Below, in pieces: positions 53,166 to 62,837 of a stretch of DNA of 64,000 bases. Below the pieces are notes generated by a model, which ran no database searches, had not been told where the DNA came from, and worked only from the letters and a program-made list of their open reading frames with translations. A program made the translations under genes and the position numbers. This stretch comes from Candidula unifasciata. Taxonomy: Eukaryota > Mollusca > Gastropoda > Stylommatophora > Geomitridae. The DNA lies in contig CAJHNH020008556.1 in the NCBI GenBank assembly GCA_905116865.2, forward strand, positions 145,001-209,000, written 5' to 3'. How positions within the stretch are numbered: the first letter of the stretch is position 1; every line of letters begins with the position of its first letter.

Positions 53166-53520
53166 AAGGCGGAGATTTGGTTTCATAGACGAGTGAGGAG
53201 AGAATCTTGGGGAGATGTCTGGAAAGAAACTCATTAACGAAGAGAACTGATTGCCTACTTCGGAAGGAGGCAATCTACATTCTTTGACTTTGGAAAGGTT
53301 GGAACGAAATAGAAGCAGAGGCAGAGGGAGACGGAAAGAGAAGATGCTGGACAGTTTGGCGTCATGGCGTTGATGATTATCCTTCAGAAATGATTCAAAG
53401 TATACTAGACGGAAGTTTGTGAATAATCCTGACTACCAACGTCATACGGCATGGACTTTGAAAAAAAAAAAAAACCCTGAGAATTGACTGAAAGTGCAGG
53501 AGACAGAAGGATGTGAATAA
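53166..53520 (+). mobile_element. LINE-R1 3'-end remnant
   Basis: aaaggcggagatttggtttc (AEIWF), gaggcaatctacattctttg, then ggcagagggagacggaaaga, gatgctggacagtttggcgt and tgactaccaacgtcatacgg, an A-run, and a second partial end gaattgactgaaagtgcagg. Frame-broken. Confidence 0.7.
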
Positions 53521-53531
53521 CATGACTACGA

Positions 53532-54223
53532 GCTATGATTATTCCCGCGTGTGTGTGCTCAGTGATTCTTTGAGCATTATCCGGCGGGTCGAGTCAGGCT
53601 GGTTACGCAGACAGCGGTTTGAGTCGTTGCAAAATTCTCCTGTGTGTGCAGTTACTTTCATGTTCGTCCCAGGGCATGCAGGCGTTGTTGGTAATGAGAG
53701 AGCTGATAGACTGGCAGGTGCTGCATTAACTGAAGATGGCCGCCCCATGGATCACGCAGACATTGTCATTGCCCTCAGAGAGATAGGACGTTCTGGAGAT
53801 TTTGGAAGCAACGTGCCCACATCACTGCTAAGAATACGCGAACTGGGAGTAAAGATCGGCACAGCCAAGCATGAGAAGCACACTGGACGCACACGAAGTC
53901 TTGTTAACCAACATAGGACTGATACTATCAACTGCACGACGCTGATGAATATGTTGAGAGGGGAATCTGAGCGCCCATGGATGTGCCCGGAGTGCTGTGA
54001 AGATAATCTAACTCATAACTCATAACTCATGACTCATAACTCATAACTCATGACTCATGACTCATAACTCATGACTCATAACTCATAACTCATGACTCAT
54101 AACTCATAACTCATGACTCATAACTCATAACTCATAACTCATGACTCATAACTCATGACTCATGACTCATAACTCATAACTCATAACTCATGACTCATAA
54201 CTCATGACTCATAACTCATAACT
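53532..54223 (+). mobile_element. LINE-R5 (RNase H) insertion with 11-bp duplication
   Basis: catgactacga occurs at 53521-53531 and 54224-54234. It lies in the 3' end of a LINE-R1 copy, whose own sequence resumes as acgtcatatggtatagacat. The insert holds an RNase H coding stretch and ends in a heptamer tail array. It is 5' truncated. Confidence 0.85.
53540..54010 (+). pseudogene. Retrotransposon RNase H domain, best copy
   Basis: One open frame of about 155 codons. VCVLSDSLSIIRRVESGW contains the SDS of the second catalytic Asp. TFMFVPGHAGVVGNERADRL then AGAAL is the His-loop and last-Asp block. A basic linker reads SLVNQHRTDTINC and the end is ERPWMCPECCEDN. The first part of RNase H (first Asp and Glu) is missing because of 5' truncation, so it cannot be active alone. 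The other family copies in this window are more decayed. Confidence 0.88.
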
Positions 54224-54228
54224 CATGA
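54005..54228. repeat. Heptamer array (CTCATAA/CTCATGA)n
   Basis: About 31 heptamers in two variants, running from the RNase H stop codon region to the right-hand duplication of the insertion. It looks like the element's 3' tail, expanded. Confidence 0.93.
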
Positions 54229-54384
54229 CTACGAACGTCATATGGTATAGACATAGGAAGAACATTGTGTTTTCCACAAAATAAAACTGGGTCTTAATAT
54301 AATTTTTGCTCCCCAAAAAAACGCTGTACTACTTATTATCAGGGGATGCCATATTTTTCGTTTACAACAATTTACATTCATTCA

Positions 54385-54455
54385 GGCATGGTACCTGGAA
54401 GGAGGGGCAGGGGCCGACCAACACGAATATGGGCACAGAATATAAGTGGTACAGT
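54385..54455 (+). mobile_element. LINE-R3 fragment
   Basis: tggtacctggaaggaggggc then aggggccgaccaacacgaat and gggcacagaatataagtgg parallel 16580-16640 (GRGRPTRRW..DISG). Confidence 0.65.
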
Positions 54456-54760
54456 GAACTGTAAAGGGAATGTCAATACTTCTAAGCTGTACCTCTTTCC
54501 CCATGCCATTTAAAAAAAAAAAAAAAGAATCAAAGTTGTTGCCAAGCTGTCTTAATAGCAAATCACCAGCTGCATGCTTACACTTCGGCTATGTCGGGAA
54601 TATGAAACCACAATAACAGCCAAAGGCACCAGATGCAATCGCTGTTCCAGGTGTTCCGGTTTATTATTTTCAAATAAAGAATGGGTCTTGTGATGGAATG
54701 ATCTATACTTTACGACACAATCAGCTAGTCACACTGGCAATACTCATAATAGTAGGAGCA
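54456..54760. other. No recognised feature
   Basis: Short A-run at 54511-54525. Nothing else. Confidence 0.4.
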
Positions 54761-54764
54761 GCAG

Positions 54765-54960
<196 letters not shown>

Positions 54961-55244
54961 GTTGTTACTGTTGTTGTTGTTGTAGTGTCGAGAGAAGACA
55001 CTAAAGACACCCCGAAAAAGAAATGCATGACGTAAAGAACTCAAAACACAACCTTTAGTTTTATCGGCGAGACATGAGCAGTGCGACGTTCTCCACACAC
55101 CCTTGCCATCTAATAACGAAAACTCTAATTACAAATCCTTCATAACTGCACACATTAACTGTTTAGTGATAAACGTACTACCTGCTCGCCTCACGCCTTC
55201 ACGTCAGCTTCTAATTATAAACGCCAGGCAACATTCTCACTGTT

Positions 55245-55420
55245 CAGATGCGCAGGGATATAGGAATAAAGGGGGCAAAAAAACATGGAGAAGAGAGCTG
55301 GAGAATGAAGTTAGAAAGTTGGGGAGGACATGGGGAGATCTCCTTGCAATGGCGAAGGATAGAACGACTTGGCGTGAGTTGGTTGAGGGCCTATGCTCCA
55401 TTGGGGGATGGAAAGGCAGA
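55245..55420 (+). mobile_element. LINE C-terminal remnant (KKTWRRELE ... GLCS)
   Basis: GGKKTWRRELENEVRKLGRT then WGDLLAMAKDRTTWRELVEG and LCSIGG has the spacing of the final module of RTE-like LINEs (basic-W, then W..L...A.DR..WR.LV..LCS). It is followed by an AAG-rich end and a C-run at 55482-55497. Confidence 0.7.
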
Positions 55421-55690
55421 AAAAGAAGAAGATGCAAAAAAAGGCAGAAAAAGAAGAAGGGCTTATTCACCTTAAGCCCCCGCCCCCCCCCCCCCCCTCT
55501 CACAACCACCATCTACCGTCCTAATTAAAGTTGCATGTGAAGTTAAAAAAAAAAAAAAAAAAAGGGAGGAAAAAAAAAAGGGGAGGGGGAGCGCTAAAGG
55601 TTGAGAGTGTAAGGTTCCTAAGGTGATCAAGAGGCTACACGGTAATCATTTGTAGAAGTTATCTTTAAAGCGTTAGTATATAACCTATTT
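55421..55690. other. Homopolymer-rich spacer
   Basis: A-runs at 55545-55563 and 55570-55580 and G-rich patches. Otherwise nothing. Confidence 0.5.
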
Positions 55691-55694
55691 AAGA

Positions 55695-55873
55695 CATTGG
55701 CTCCGGGATCTACATAGCCTTGTGTGGGTACCAGGTAAAGTACTGGGAAGTAAAGGCGGCTGGCGTGTTGTGGAGCACATCACCCACCCAGTGCCGATTG
55801 GTTTATAAGTTATAGGTCTAGCCCTATATGCCCAGTAGACCTGAAGGCTTGGAGAAGGGTCCTTTACTTTACT
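55695..55873 (+). mobile_element. SINE B copy, 5' truncated
   Basis: agccttgtgtgggtaccagg, gggaagtaaaggcggctggc, ttataggtctagccctatat and gaagggtcctttactttac. The tRNA-like head is absent. Confidence 0.88.
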
Positions 55874-55989
55874 TGTCATATGTTTCAAAACATTGTTTTC
55901 TATAAGTACGTTTTAAGTATTTCATTGTTACGCACTTAAACAAAACTAATTTGTTAGTATTTTATTGCTACGCACTTAAACAAGGCTTG

Positions 55990-56110
55990 AAAAACAGATA
56001 ACCTGAATATGTCGTGGCTGGTCTCTACTACGATGTTACAATGTTTGCTCAGTCAGGACGCGAACTGACCACCTTCGCATTCGCAGACGAGCATCCAGCC
56101 GCTACACTTC
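55990..56110 (-). mobile_element. tRNA-like SINE head
   Basis: The minus strand has gaagtgtagcggctggatgc (A-box region) and gaaggtggtcagttcgcgtc (B-box region). The rest is decayed. Confidence 0.45.
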
Positions 56111-56434
56111 ACCTCCCACCGAGACCACACATTTTTAAGTAAGTAAGTAGGTAAAAAAGTAAGATTTAACAGCATTAAAAGTTTATGGTTAACTTCTCCA
56201 ATCTTTTGAGTTTATGGGGACCTTTTCACGTTTCCCGGCCTAAGTACACACTTTCTCAGTCTGATCTAGGCCAGAGGGGTGTCACGTTGTAGTGTTTTCG
56301 GGGTCGTTGAAAGCTGTGTTGTCATATAGTTTAAAACCCGCGACATCGGCGCTGATGTAATTGGAGGCAAGACATCGTGACATCCCTCTGACGTAGAAGA
56401 GCTGAGAAAGTAAGAATGAAAAGTCAGTCAGTGT

Positions 56435-56515
56435 GTAGATGGACCGGGAAACGTGAACTGTATCGCATGGGAACGTCCCGAGTGCGTTAATGTCGATCCT
56501 TAATTAAATATTGAA
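56435..56515 (+). mobile_element. LINE-R5 3'-end fragment
   Basis: gaactgtatcgcatgggaac then gtcccgagtgcgttaatgtc corresponds to the MGT..WECPEC.. end seen at 12245-12297, with taattaaatattg after it. Confidence 0.55.
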
Positions 56516-56519
56516 AATT

Positions 56520-57379
56520 CAGGGGTAGCTACCCACTTTAAACGTATTGAGATTACAATATTAAGAAAACGGAAGTAATGATTATATCAAAAAATAAGAT
56601 AACTCCACATTGTGATATTTCAGTTGAAGGAAAAAGGCTTAACCAACTCAAATAAATGGGAACAGTCATATCATTAACAAGATGGAAGGATAACATCAGA
56701 GAAACTCTACAACAGCACGATGTGCCTATGGTCGAGGCAGCCAGAAGAGCTAGAAACAGAACCTTATATCTCCCTCGACACCCACAGCGGTAAAAGAGGA
56801 AGTGAAGAAGAAGAAGAAGAAGAAGTCATATCATTAGATGGAAAATGTGTGGCAGAGATTAAAAGCAGAATAGGTCAAGCGAAAGCTGCATTTCAGAAAA
56901 TGAAAAACCATCCTATGCAGTAAATCGCTCTCATTTAATGTCAGAAAGAGGGTGCTAAAATGTTACATAGAACCGGTTCTGCTGTATGGCAGCGAATTTT
57001 GGAATGTCAGTAAACAAATTTGGAAGCAACAGAGATGTGGTTTCTGAGACGAATGACACGAATACCTTGGACGGCCAGAGTAACTAACAACGATTGCTTG
57101 AAAGAAACTAATGAACGTATATTTCTATATACAACAATAAGAAAGAGACAAACACTGTTCTTTGGCCACATAATGAGAAGAGAGGCATTGGAAAACATCG
57201 TGACAACTGGAAAGATCAGCGGAAAGAGGGGTAAAGGCAGACCAAGAAAGATGATGCTGAATGGAGTGAAACGATGCCTTGGAGGGATACCATCAAGAGA
57301 GCTGTTCCAGGCAACAGGGAATTGTGATCTGTGGAGACCCATGAGCGCTACGCCAATTGGCAGGGCACATGATGATGAC

Positions 57380-57414
<35 letters not shown>

Positions 57415-57420
57415 GAAGGA
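56520..57420 (+). mobile_element. LINE-R1 remnant, thumb to 3' end, with (GAT)n tail
   Basis: NIKKTEVMIISKNKITPHCD, then ISVEGKRLNQLK, an LDGKCVAEIKSRIGQAKAAF segment (56836-56895), YGSEFWNVSKQ, TEMWFLRRMTRIPWTARVTN (57025-57083), RQTLFFGHIMRR and VTTGKISGKRGKGRPRKMML, then the WHGG-equivalent CLGGIPSRELFQATGN and DLWRPMSA. It ends in (gat)n at 57369-57412. It is interrupted by the nested LINE-R2 piece at 56677-56823. Confidence 0.88.
56677..56823 (+). mobile_element. Nested 5'-truncated LINE-R2 with 13-bp duplication
   Basis: agtcatatcatta occurs at 56664-56676 and 56824-56836. The 147-bp insert reads RWKDNIRETLQQHDVPMVEA then ARRARNRTLYLPRHPQR and stop, then ends (gaa)n. The host LINE-R1 frame resumes right after the duplication. 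Confidence 0.93.
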
Positions 57421-58185
57421 TGAGAAGGAGGAGGAACAGGTTGATAGGTGATAATTTATACAGCTAACATGAAATCAATTAGTGCGATAAAAAGAACAAT
57501 GGTAAAGGACCCTGTCAGGCCATTAGCACAATAGTCACATGATGTTGCTAGACACGTCTTTGTACAGTCAGTCAGTACTCCATTGGTGCTGTTACGCTTG
57601 TTGCCTTTAATTCCCATGGTATTTTCAGGTGCCCTTTTCAGGTTAGCGCAGTCGATAGGAGACTCGCTTTTAAATCCAGCTGCGACTCGCCGTAGCCTAC
57701 AGCTGGTGTTCGAAAACAGACGGTACCCGGGGTTCACCAAGTCTTTAGGTAATGGGTACCAGAGTTAATACTCTGGGGTAAATAGAGAAACGTCGCTGTG
57801 GCTACGGAGTTGCGTGCGGACGGCGACACAGGCGGACAGTTTCTTTTCAGCTGTTCGTACTGGTGGCAGAGAACTTATGGTTTATAACCATGTGCAATGA
57901 CGCTGGTTCACATCTCCCGACTTTACTTTTGTTGACATGCGAGGCCAGTTTAAAAATCAGCAGTTAATGCAATAGGAGAGAAAAGATAGAAGTTAGTTTA
58001 CAGTGAAAATTACATAGCCGTGTGGAAAGTATGGTAAAACGAGAAGTAAAGAAGAAAAAAAGAGTCAAGCTATAAATTATTAGCAGTTTAAAAATAATGA
58101 CATATGCTATATTCTGTCTGAAGGTAAAGTCGCTGAGAAGAAAGGCAGAGAAGTGACGGAGAAAGGAGACATTGAAATCAGGAGA
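57421..58185. other. Mostly unrecognised; two weak tRNA-like heads
   Basis: gttagcgcagtcgataggag at 57642 and tggtggcagagaacttatgg with gctggttcacatctccc at 57861-57920 look like SINE heads of unknown families. No other content recognised. Confidence 0.35.
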
Positions 58186-58189
58186 AGAG

Positions 58190-58582
58190 AGAGAAAAGAC
58201 ATAAAAGAGAGCGAAGAGAGACAGGTATGACAAGTAGAAAAGAGAGACAGAGAAGAAAGACAGATATGAGATACAGAAAAGAGAGACACAGAAGAAAGAC
58301 AGATATGAGATACAGAAAAGAGAGACAGAAAAGAAAGGCAGATATGAGATACAGAAAAGAGAGACAGAAAAGAAAGACAGATATGAGAAACAAAAAAGAG
58401 AGACAGAAAAGAAAGGCAGATATGAGATACAGAAAAAAGAGACAGAGAAGAAAGACAGTGAAAACAGAGAAAAAAAGAGAGAAGAAAGGGAGAAGAAAGA
58501 CTGACAAAAGACATGGAAGAGAGGCAGAGAAGAAAGATAGGGAAGAGAGCGAGCGAGAGAGAGAGAGAGAGAGAGCGCGCGC

Positions 58583-58637
<55 letters not shown>

Positions 58638-58640
58638 GAG
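58190..58640. repeat. 39-bp purine minisatellite then (GA)n
   Basis: Five to six units of gagagacagagaagaaagac plus agatatgagatacagaaaa (58228-58455), decaying into agaa/gaga sequence, then (GA)n with a GC patch at 58553-58634. The KERQRRKTDMRYR repeat frame arises because 39 is a multiple of three. Confidence 0.9.
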
Positions 58641-59615
58641 TGAGAATTGAATATTTTTCTAAACATTTTACATTATTGAGCTTACAGTGAGATTAACATT
58701 GCCAGTTGGAAATTAGTCAAAGAAATAAGCAAATGGAAAAGTCAACTTACAGTGAAATTTTACATAGCCGTTGGGGAAATCGCTGGTGTATATCTGATTG
58801 CGAAAATATTCGTGTCTCCGAGATATACAAGAGAGAAACCTAAGGAGACCTTTCCTAGTAGCCTCTCCCAGGTTGAGTACTGTCACCGCCTGAAAACAAC
58901 ACAACTGGTGTGGAAAAAGAGAGTCCCCTCTCTGCTCCTAAACAAGAAGGGGCCTAGCGGTGTGAGGTGAGTACAACGTTGGCTCTGGTCTTGGCCAACC
59001 TGCGAGCAGACGGCTAGGCTAATGTCGTGTTGGGGGTAACACGCAGTGTTATGTCCCCGGTCACGTGCCTAGCTGCGTCCCCTGCAAGTCACCGTTGAGG
59101 AGACATACATTACTCACCCTACATCTGTGCCTTGGCCACCACGTGGGTTCGCTTTTTTCCCCAAAGTGGAGAACACGTCTCGGTGAGTGGCGCTACAGCG
59201 ACGGCTTGGCCCTCGCGTTGCGCTCGGTATAGGAGATGTGCGTGAGTGGAGGAAGACCAGGGGCGAGGAGGGGAAAGTTTCGGAACCCAGGGGACTTTTC
59301 TGCACGTGGCGGTGTCATTAAGGCCTGCTCTGGTGAGGTGGAGGAAATGGACAGGAAAGGCAATGGATCTATAGACGGAATTTGTGAGTAGGAGGGTCTG
59401 TGGGGCCTCTAACGGTGGGTAGATTAGTCCTTTTATTAGGTCAGTGGAAAGGATTCGGGGAGTGGGTGGGGAGTGGGGGGGACACGTTAAAGAAGTACGG
59501 GGAAGCCGGGTCAATGTGGCGAATATGTTACCTTGCGTCTGCCTTTATAGATTTCACATTTAAATGATTGCAAAGAATAAGAATGAAGGCATTACAACTG
59601 TTTGTGTACCTGACA
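58641..59615. other. No recognised gene
   Basis: About 1 kb of mixed sequence, GC-richer at 58950-59500. No splice-bounded exon or repeat that I can name. Confidence 0.4.
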
Positions 59616-59617
59616 GA

Positions 59618-59931
59618 TGATGTGTGTGTGTGTCTGTGTGTGTCTGTGTGTGTCTGCGTGTGTGCGTGTATTAAGAAAGTAGAGAATAGAGGTAAGAGCG
59701 ACAAAAGAAAGACGGGGAGACAAAAAAAAAAGACAATACAGACAAGAAGAGACACAGAGACGAAAGAGAAAAAGAGAGGTAAAAAGAGAGAGAAACTAGA
59801 GATGGCGATGAAAGACAGAGGACAGAAAGAGGGAAGAAAGAAGTGATAGAGAAAAGGGAGAGAAAAGACAGAGCATGAAGAGTAGACAGAGAGACAGCGA
59901 AGACGGGACAAAGGAAAGATGGAAAGAGAAG

Positions 59932-59979
<48 letters not shown>

Positions 59980-60000
59980 GGAGAGAGAGAAGAAACTAGA
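59618..60000. repeat. (TG)n and purine-rich low complexity
   Basis: gtgtgtgtctgtgtgtctgt at 59621-59668, then purine-rich agaaaga sequence and (GA)n at 59936-59990. Confidence 0.85.
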
Positions 60001-60200
60001 GAACAGTAAAGGGAGGAAAGAGGTAAGGACAGAGAAAGGTAGGCAGAGAACGAATTAATGGGAGTGATAGACGACAAATAAAACGTGGGAAATGAGAGAG
60101 AATGAGTATTAGGAAAAGATATGAATGGAAGGAGGCGAAGGAGGGTTTCGTGAACTGTGCTCAGAGTCCAACTGCATGATCGATGGACGAAGCAGGAGCT

Positions 60201-61426
60201 CATAAGAAAGTTACCAATTACACAAACGCTATCCTTCATAAGAAAGTTACCAATTACACAAACGCTATCCTTCATAAGAAAGTTACCAATTACACGAACG
60301 CTATCCTTCATAAGAAAATTACCAATTACACAAACGCTATCCTTCATAAGAAAGTTACCAATTACACAAACGCTATCCTTCATAAGAAAGTTACCAGTTA
60401 CACAAACGCTATCCTTCATAAGAAAGTTACCAATTACACAAACGCTATCCTTCATAAGAAAGTTACCAGTTACACAAACGCTATCCTTCATAAGAAAGTT
60501 ACCAGTTACACAAACGCTATCCTTCATAAGAAAGTTACCAATTACACAAACGCTATCCTTCATAAGAAAGTTACCAGTTACACAAACGCTATCCTTCATA
60601 AGAAAGTTACCAATTACACAAACGCTATCCTTCATAAGAAAGTTACCAGTTACACAAACGCTATCCTTCATAAGAAAGTTACCAATTACACAAACGCTAT
60701 CCTTCATAAGAAAGTTACCAGTTACACAAACGCTATCCTTCATAAGAAAGTTACCAGTTACACAAACGCTATCCTTCATAAGAAAGTTACCAATTACACA
60801 AACGCTATCCTTCATAAGAAAGTTACCAGTTACACAAACGCTATCCTTCATAAGAAAGTTACCAATTACACAAACGCTATCCTTCATAAGAAAGTTACCA
60901 ATTACACGAACGCTATCCTTCATAAGAAAGTTACCAATTACACAAACGCTATCCTTCATAAGAAAGTTACCAATTGCACAAACGCTATCCTTCATAAGAA
61001 AGTTACCAATTACACAAACGCTATCCTTCATAAGAAAGTTACCAATTACACAAACGCTATCCTTCATAAGAAAGTTACCAATTACACAAACGCTATCCTT
61101 CATAAGAAAGTTACCAATTACACGAACGCTATCCTTCATAAGAAAGTTACCAATTACACGAACTCTATCCTTCATAAGAAAGTTACCAATTACACGAACT
61201 CTATCCTTCATAAGAAAGTTACCAATTACACGAACTCTATCCTTCATAAGAAAGTTACCAATTACACGAACTCTATCCTTCATAAGAAAGTTACCAATTA
61301 CACAAACGCTATCCTTCATAAGAAAGTTACCAATTACACAAACGCTATCCTTCATAAGAAAGTTACCAATTACACAAACGCTATCCTTCATAAGAAAGTT
61401 ACCAATTACACGAACTCTATCTTTCA
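60201..61426. repeat. 36-bp minisatellite, ~34 units, in frame with LINE-R1
   Basis: The unit is cataagaaagttaccaatta then cacaaacgctatcctt; variants are few (agttac for aattac, cgaact for aaacgc). In the frame starting at 60183 the unit reads HKKVTNYTNAIL. It is preceded by DEAGA (60186-60200), matching KEAGA of LINE-R1 at 44524, and followed in the same frame by the R1 C-terminal module. Because 36 is divisible by three, all frames without a stop in one unit stay open, on both strands; the 557-codon minus-strand frame is such an artefact. Confidence 0.97.
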
Positions 61427-61590
61427 CATGAGAGACAGAGGAAGACAACGTGGACATATTCTTGACCACCTTTTGTCATGGCATGGAGGGGCCTCAACAC
61501 ACGAACTCATAAACGCAGCTGCTGATCGCAGATTGTGGAGAGGCACGATGGCTGACGCCAGTCGGCAAGGCACTTGACGATGGTCCTTTA
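61427..61590 (+). mobile_element. LINE-R1 3' end downstream of minisatellite
   Basis: RDRGRQRGHILDHLLSWHGG then ASTHELINAAADRRLWRGTM and ADASRQGT stop, close to 44650-44770 (GRQREKMLDSLVAWHGG, SAHELIHAAGDRRLWRGM). The RRxxxFFGHVMRR and VTTGKIxGK blocks expected before it are missing, replaced by the array. Confidence 0.88.
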
Positions 61591-61647
61591 TAAACTTCCA
61601 AAACTGCAATTACAGCATGCATTTTTTTAGCAATTTTCGGTGTAGGC

Positions 61648-61862
61648 ATGTGGATTTAGGGCTGACTGGCTAATGCTGTCGCCAAGTACTGTGCAGGTTA
61701 GGATTTCATTTGTGCCCACGACATGGTAAAAAATCCATGATCTAACAAATATTTCTGCCCCCGACAGGGAAAAAATCCATGATCTAACAAAAGATTCAAA
61801 CCCGGGTCTCCCGCATGAGAACCCAGTATTATTAAAAGTTCTACCAGGTCTCTCCTAATCCT
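61648..61862 (-). mobile_element. SINE D copy
   Basis: ctgactggctaatgctgtcg, gtgcaggttaggatttcatt, cccccgacagggaaaaaatc (internally duplicated) and gattcaaacccgggtctccc. Minus-strand copy with a B box. Confidence 0.78.
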
Positions 61863-61959
61863 TCATAAACAATTAAAATAACTTTATTTTTTTATGCAAT
61901 ATTTTGTTGTGCCATTTTATGTCATATAGGGCTTGCCTTCTGTTTATCCATTCCGTTCT

Positions 61960-62050
61960 TTAATGTGCAATCACCTCGATATCATGGATGAAGAAGGCAA
62001 ACCTTTTGGCCAGAAAGAACAACAGTGTAACGTAAACTCTAAGGACCACT
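61960..62050 (+). mobile_element. LINE thumb-region scrap
   Basis: HLDIMDEEGKPFGQK resembles the L...VNEEGxxxGxKIN block before KTEVM in LINE-R1/R2. The next part is lost. Confidence 0.45.
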
Positions 62051-62429
62051 GAATGAACTAACAACGACAATGAAATTTATACAAGAGACAAAACTGCTGA
62101 TATAACTTATTGCAGGCTAACAAAAGAAGAAGAATGGATGAAGTCAAGTCCAGCATCTTTGGCCTCTTTCCCCAACGTTCACCCCAAGGTGTCTCTTGGG
62201 TGTCTCCGTTTCCTCAAAACCTTTTTTTTTTTCCTCATTCCAGTGACTGTTTTGTAATTCTTTGCACGTTTCTTGTCAGGATGTATCCAATATAGCGCCA
62301 TTTTCTTAGTCTCATAACCGATGACACTAATAGTTGCCTTGAACATTTCTCTTATTTCTTCATCATTTTTGAATTCATCCGATTTAAGATAAACTAAATA
62401 CGAAGTACAGTTTTATTTAGCTGTGTAGA

Positions 62430-62515
62430 TGAAGTGGCTGCAGTAGCGGCGTAGCGCTAGACGCCTGCATGAGGGTCCGAAGGTTTGTATCTACAATTCA
62501 TACTATGCTCAGTTT
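62430..62515 (+). mobile_element. tRNA-like SINE head
   Basis: gcagtagcggcgtagcgcta then gacgcctgcatgagggtccg and aaggtttgtatc have A/B-box-like spacing. It resembles the minus-strand head at 56040-56100. Confidence 0.4.
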
Positions 62516-62534
62516 TCTAATGGCGGCTTCCACC

Positions 62535-62825
62535 TAGCATGTGTCAAAGACACTGGTCAAGTTCAGGAAAATGGCGATTGTTTGTTTTTTAATCCTCTCT
62601 TGGCGTGATCTTTTGGTTTGATCACTTGGTCAACTGAGGATTGGTTGGCCCTGAATCCGGACTGGGTGGTGTTGTACTTTTTTTTTTTTTTCCTTTCCAT
62701 GTGTAAATTATTCCTTTTGGTGTCCAGTCTCCAGCAGTTTTCCTAGGTGGGAGGTCAGCAAGATAGGTCTATACAAATCCATTCTCTGCGCGTCTATTTC
62801 CGGTTTTGGTACTTGAATGACATTT
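62535..62825 (-). mobile_element. Jockey/CR1-like reverse transcriptase fragment
   Basis: The minus strand reads VIQVPKPEIDAQRMDLYRPI then LLTSHLGKLLETG, the RT stretch of the type VIPIPKPGK...YRPISLLS..GKLLE. After a frame break, QSGFRANQSSVDQV and then FLNLTSVFDTC-like coding (motif A region) follow. It is a different clade from LINE-R1 to R4. The rest is replaced by the minisatellite. Confidence 0.75.
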
Positions 62826-62837
62826 TATTTTCTTCAA

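Noticed and set aside
60201..61426. CRISPR array
   Set aside because: 36-bp direct repeats have a CRISPR-like length but there are no spacers; units are contiguous. The 29-bp array at 13537 is rejected for the same reason.
59796..61469. 557-codon minus-strand open frame with a 12-residue repeat
   Set aside because: The 36-bp unit keeps several frames open on both strands. Only the plus-strand frame shared with the LINE flanks has meaning.
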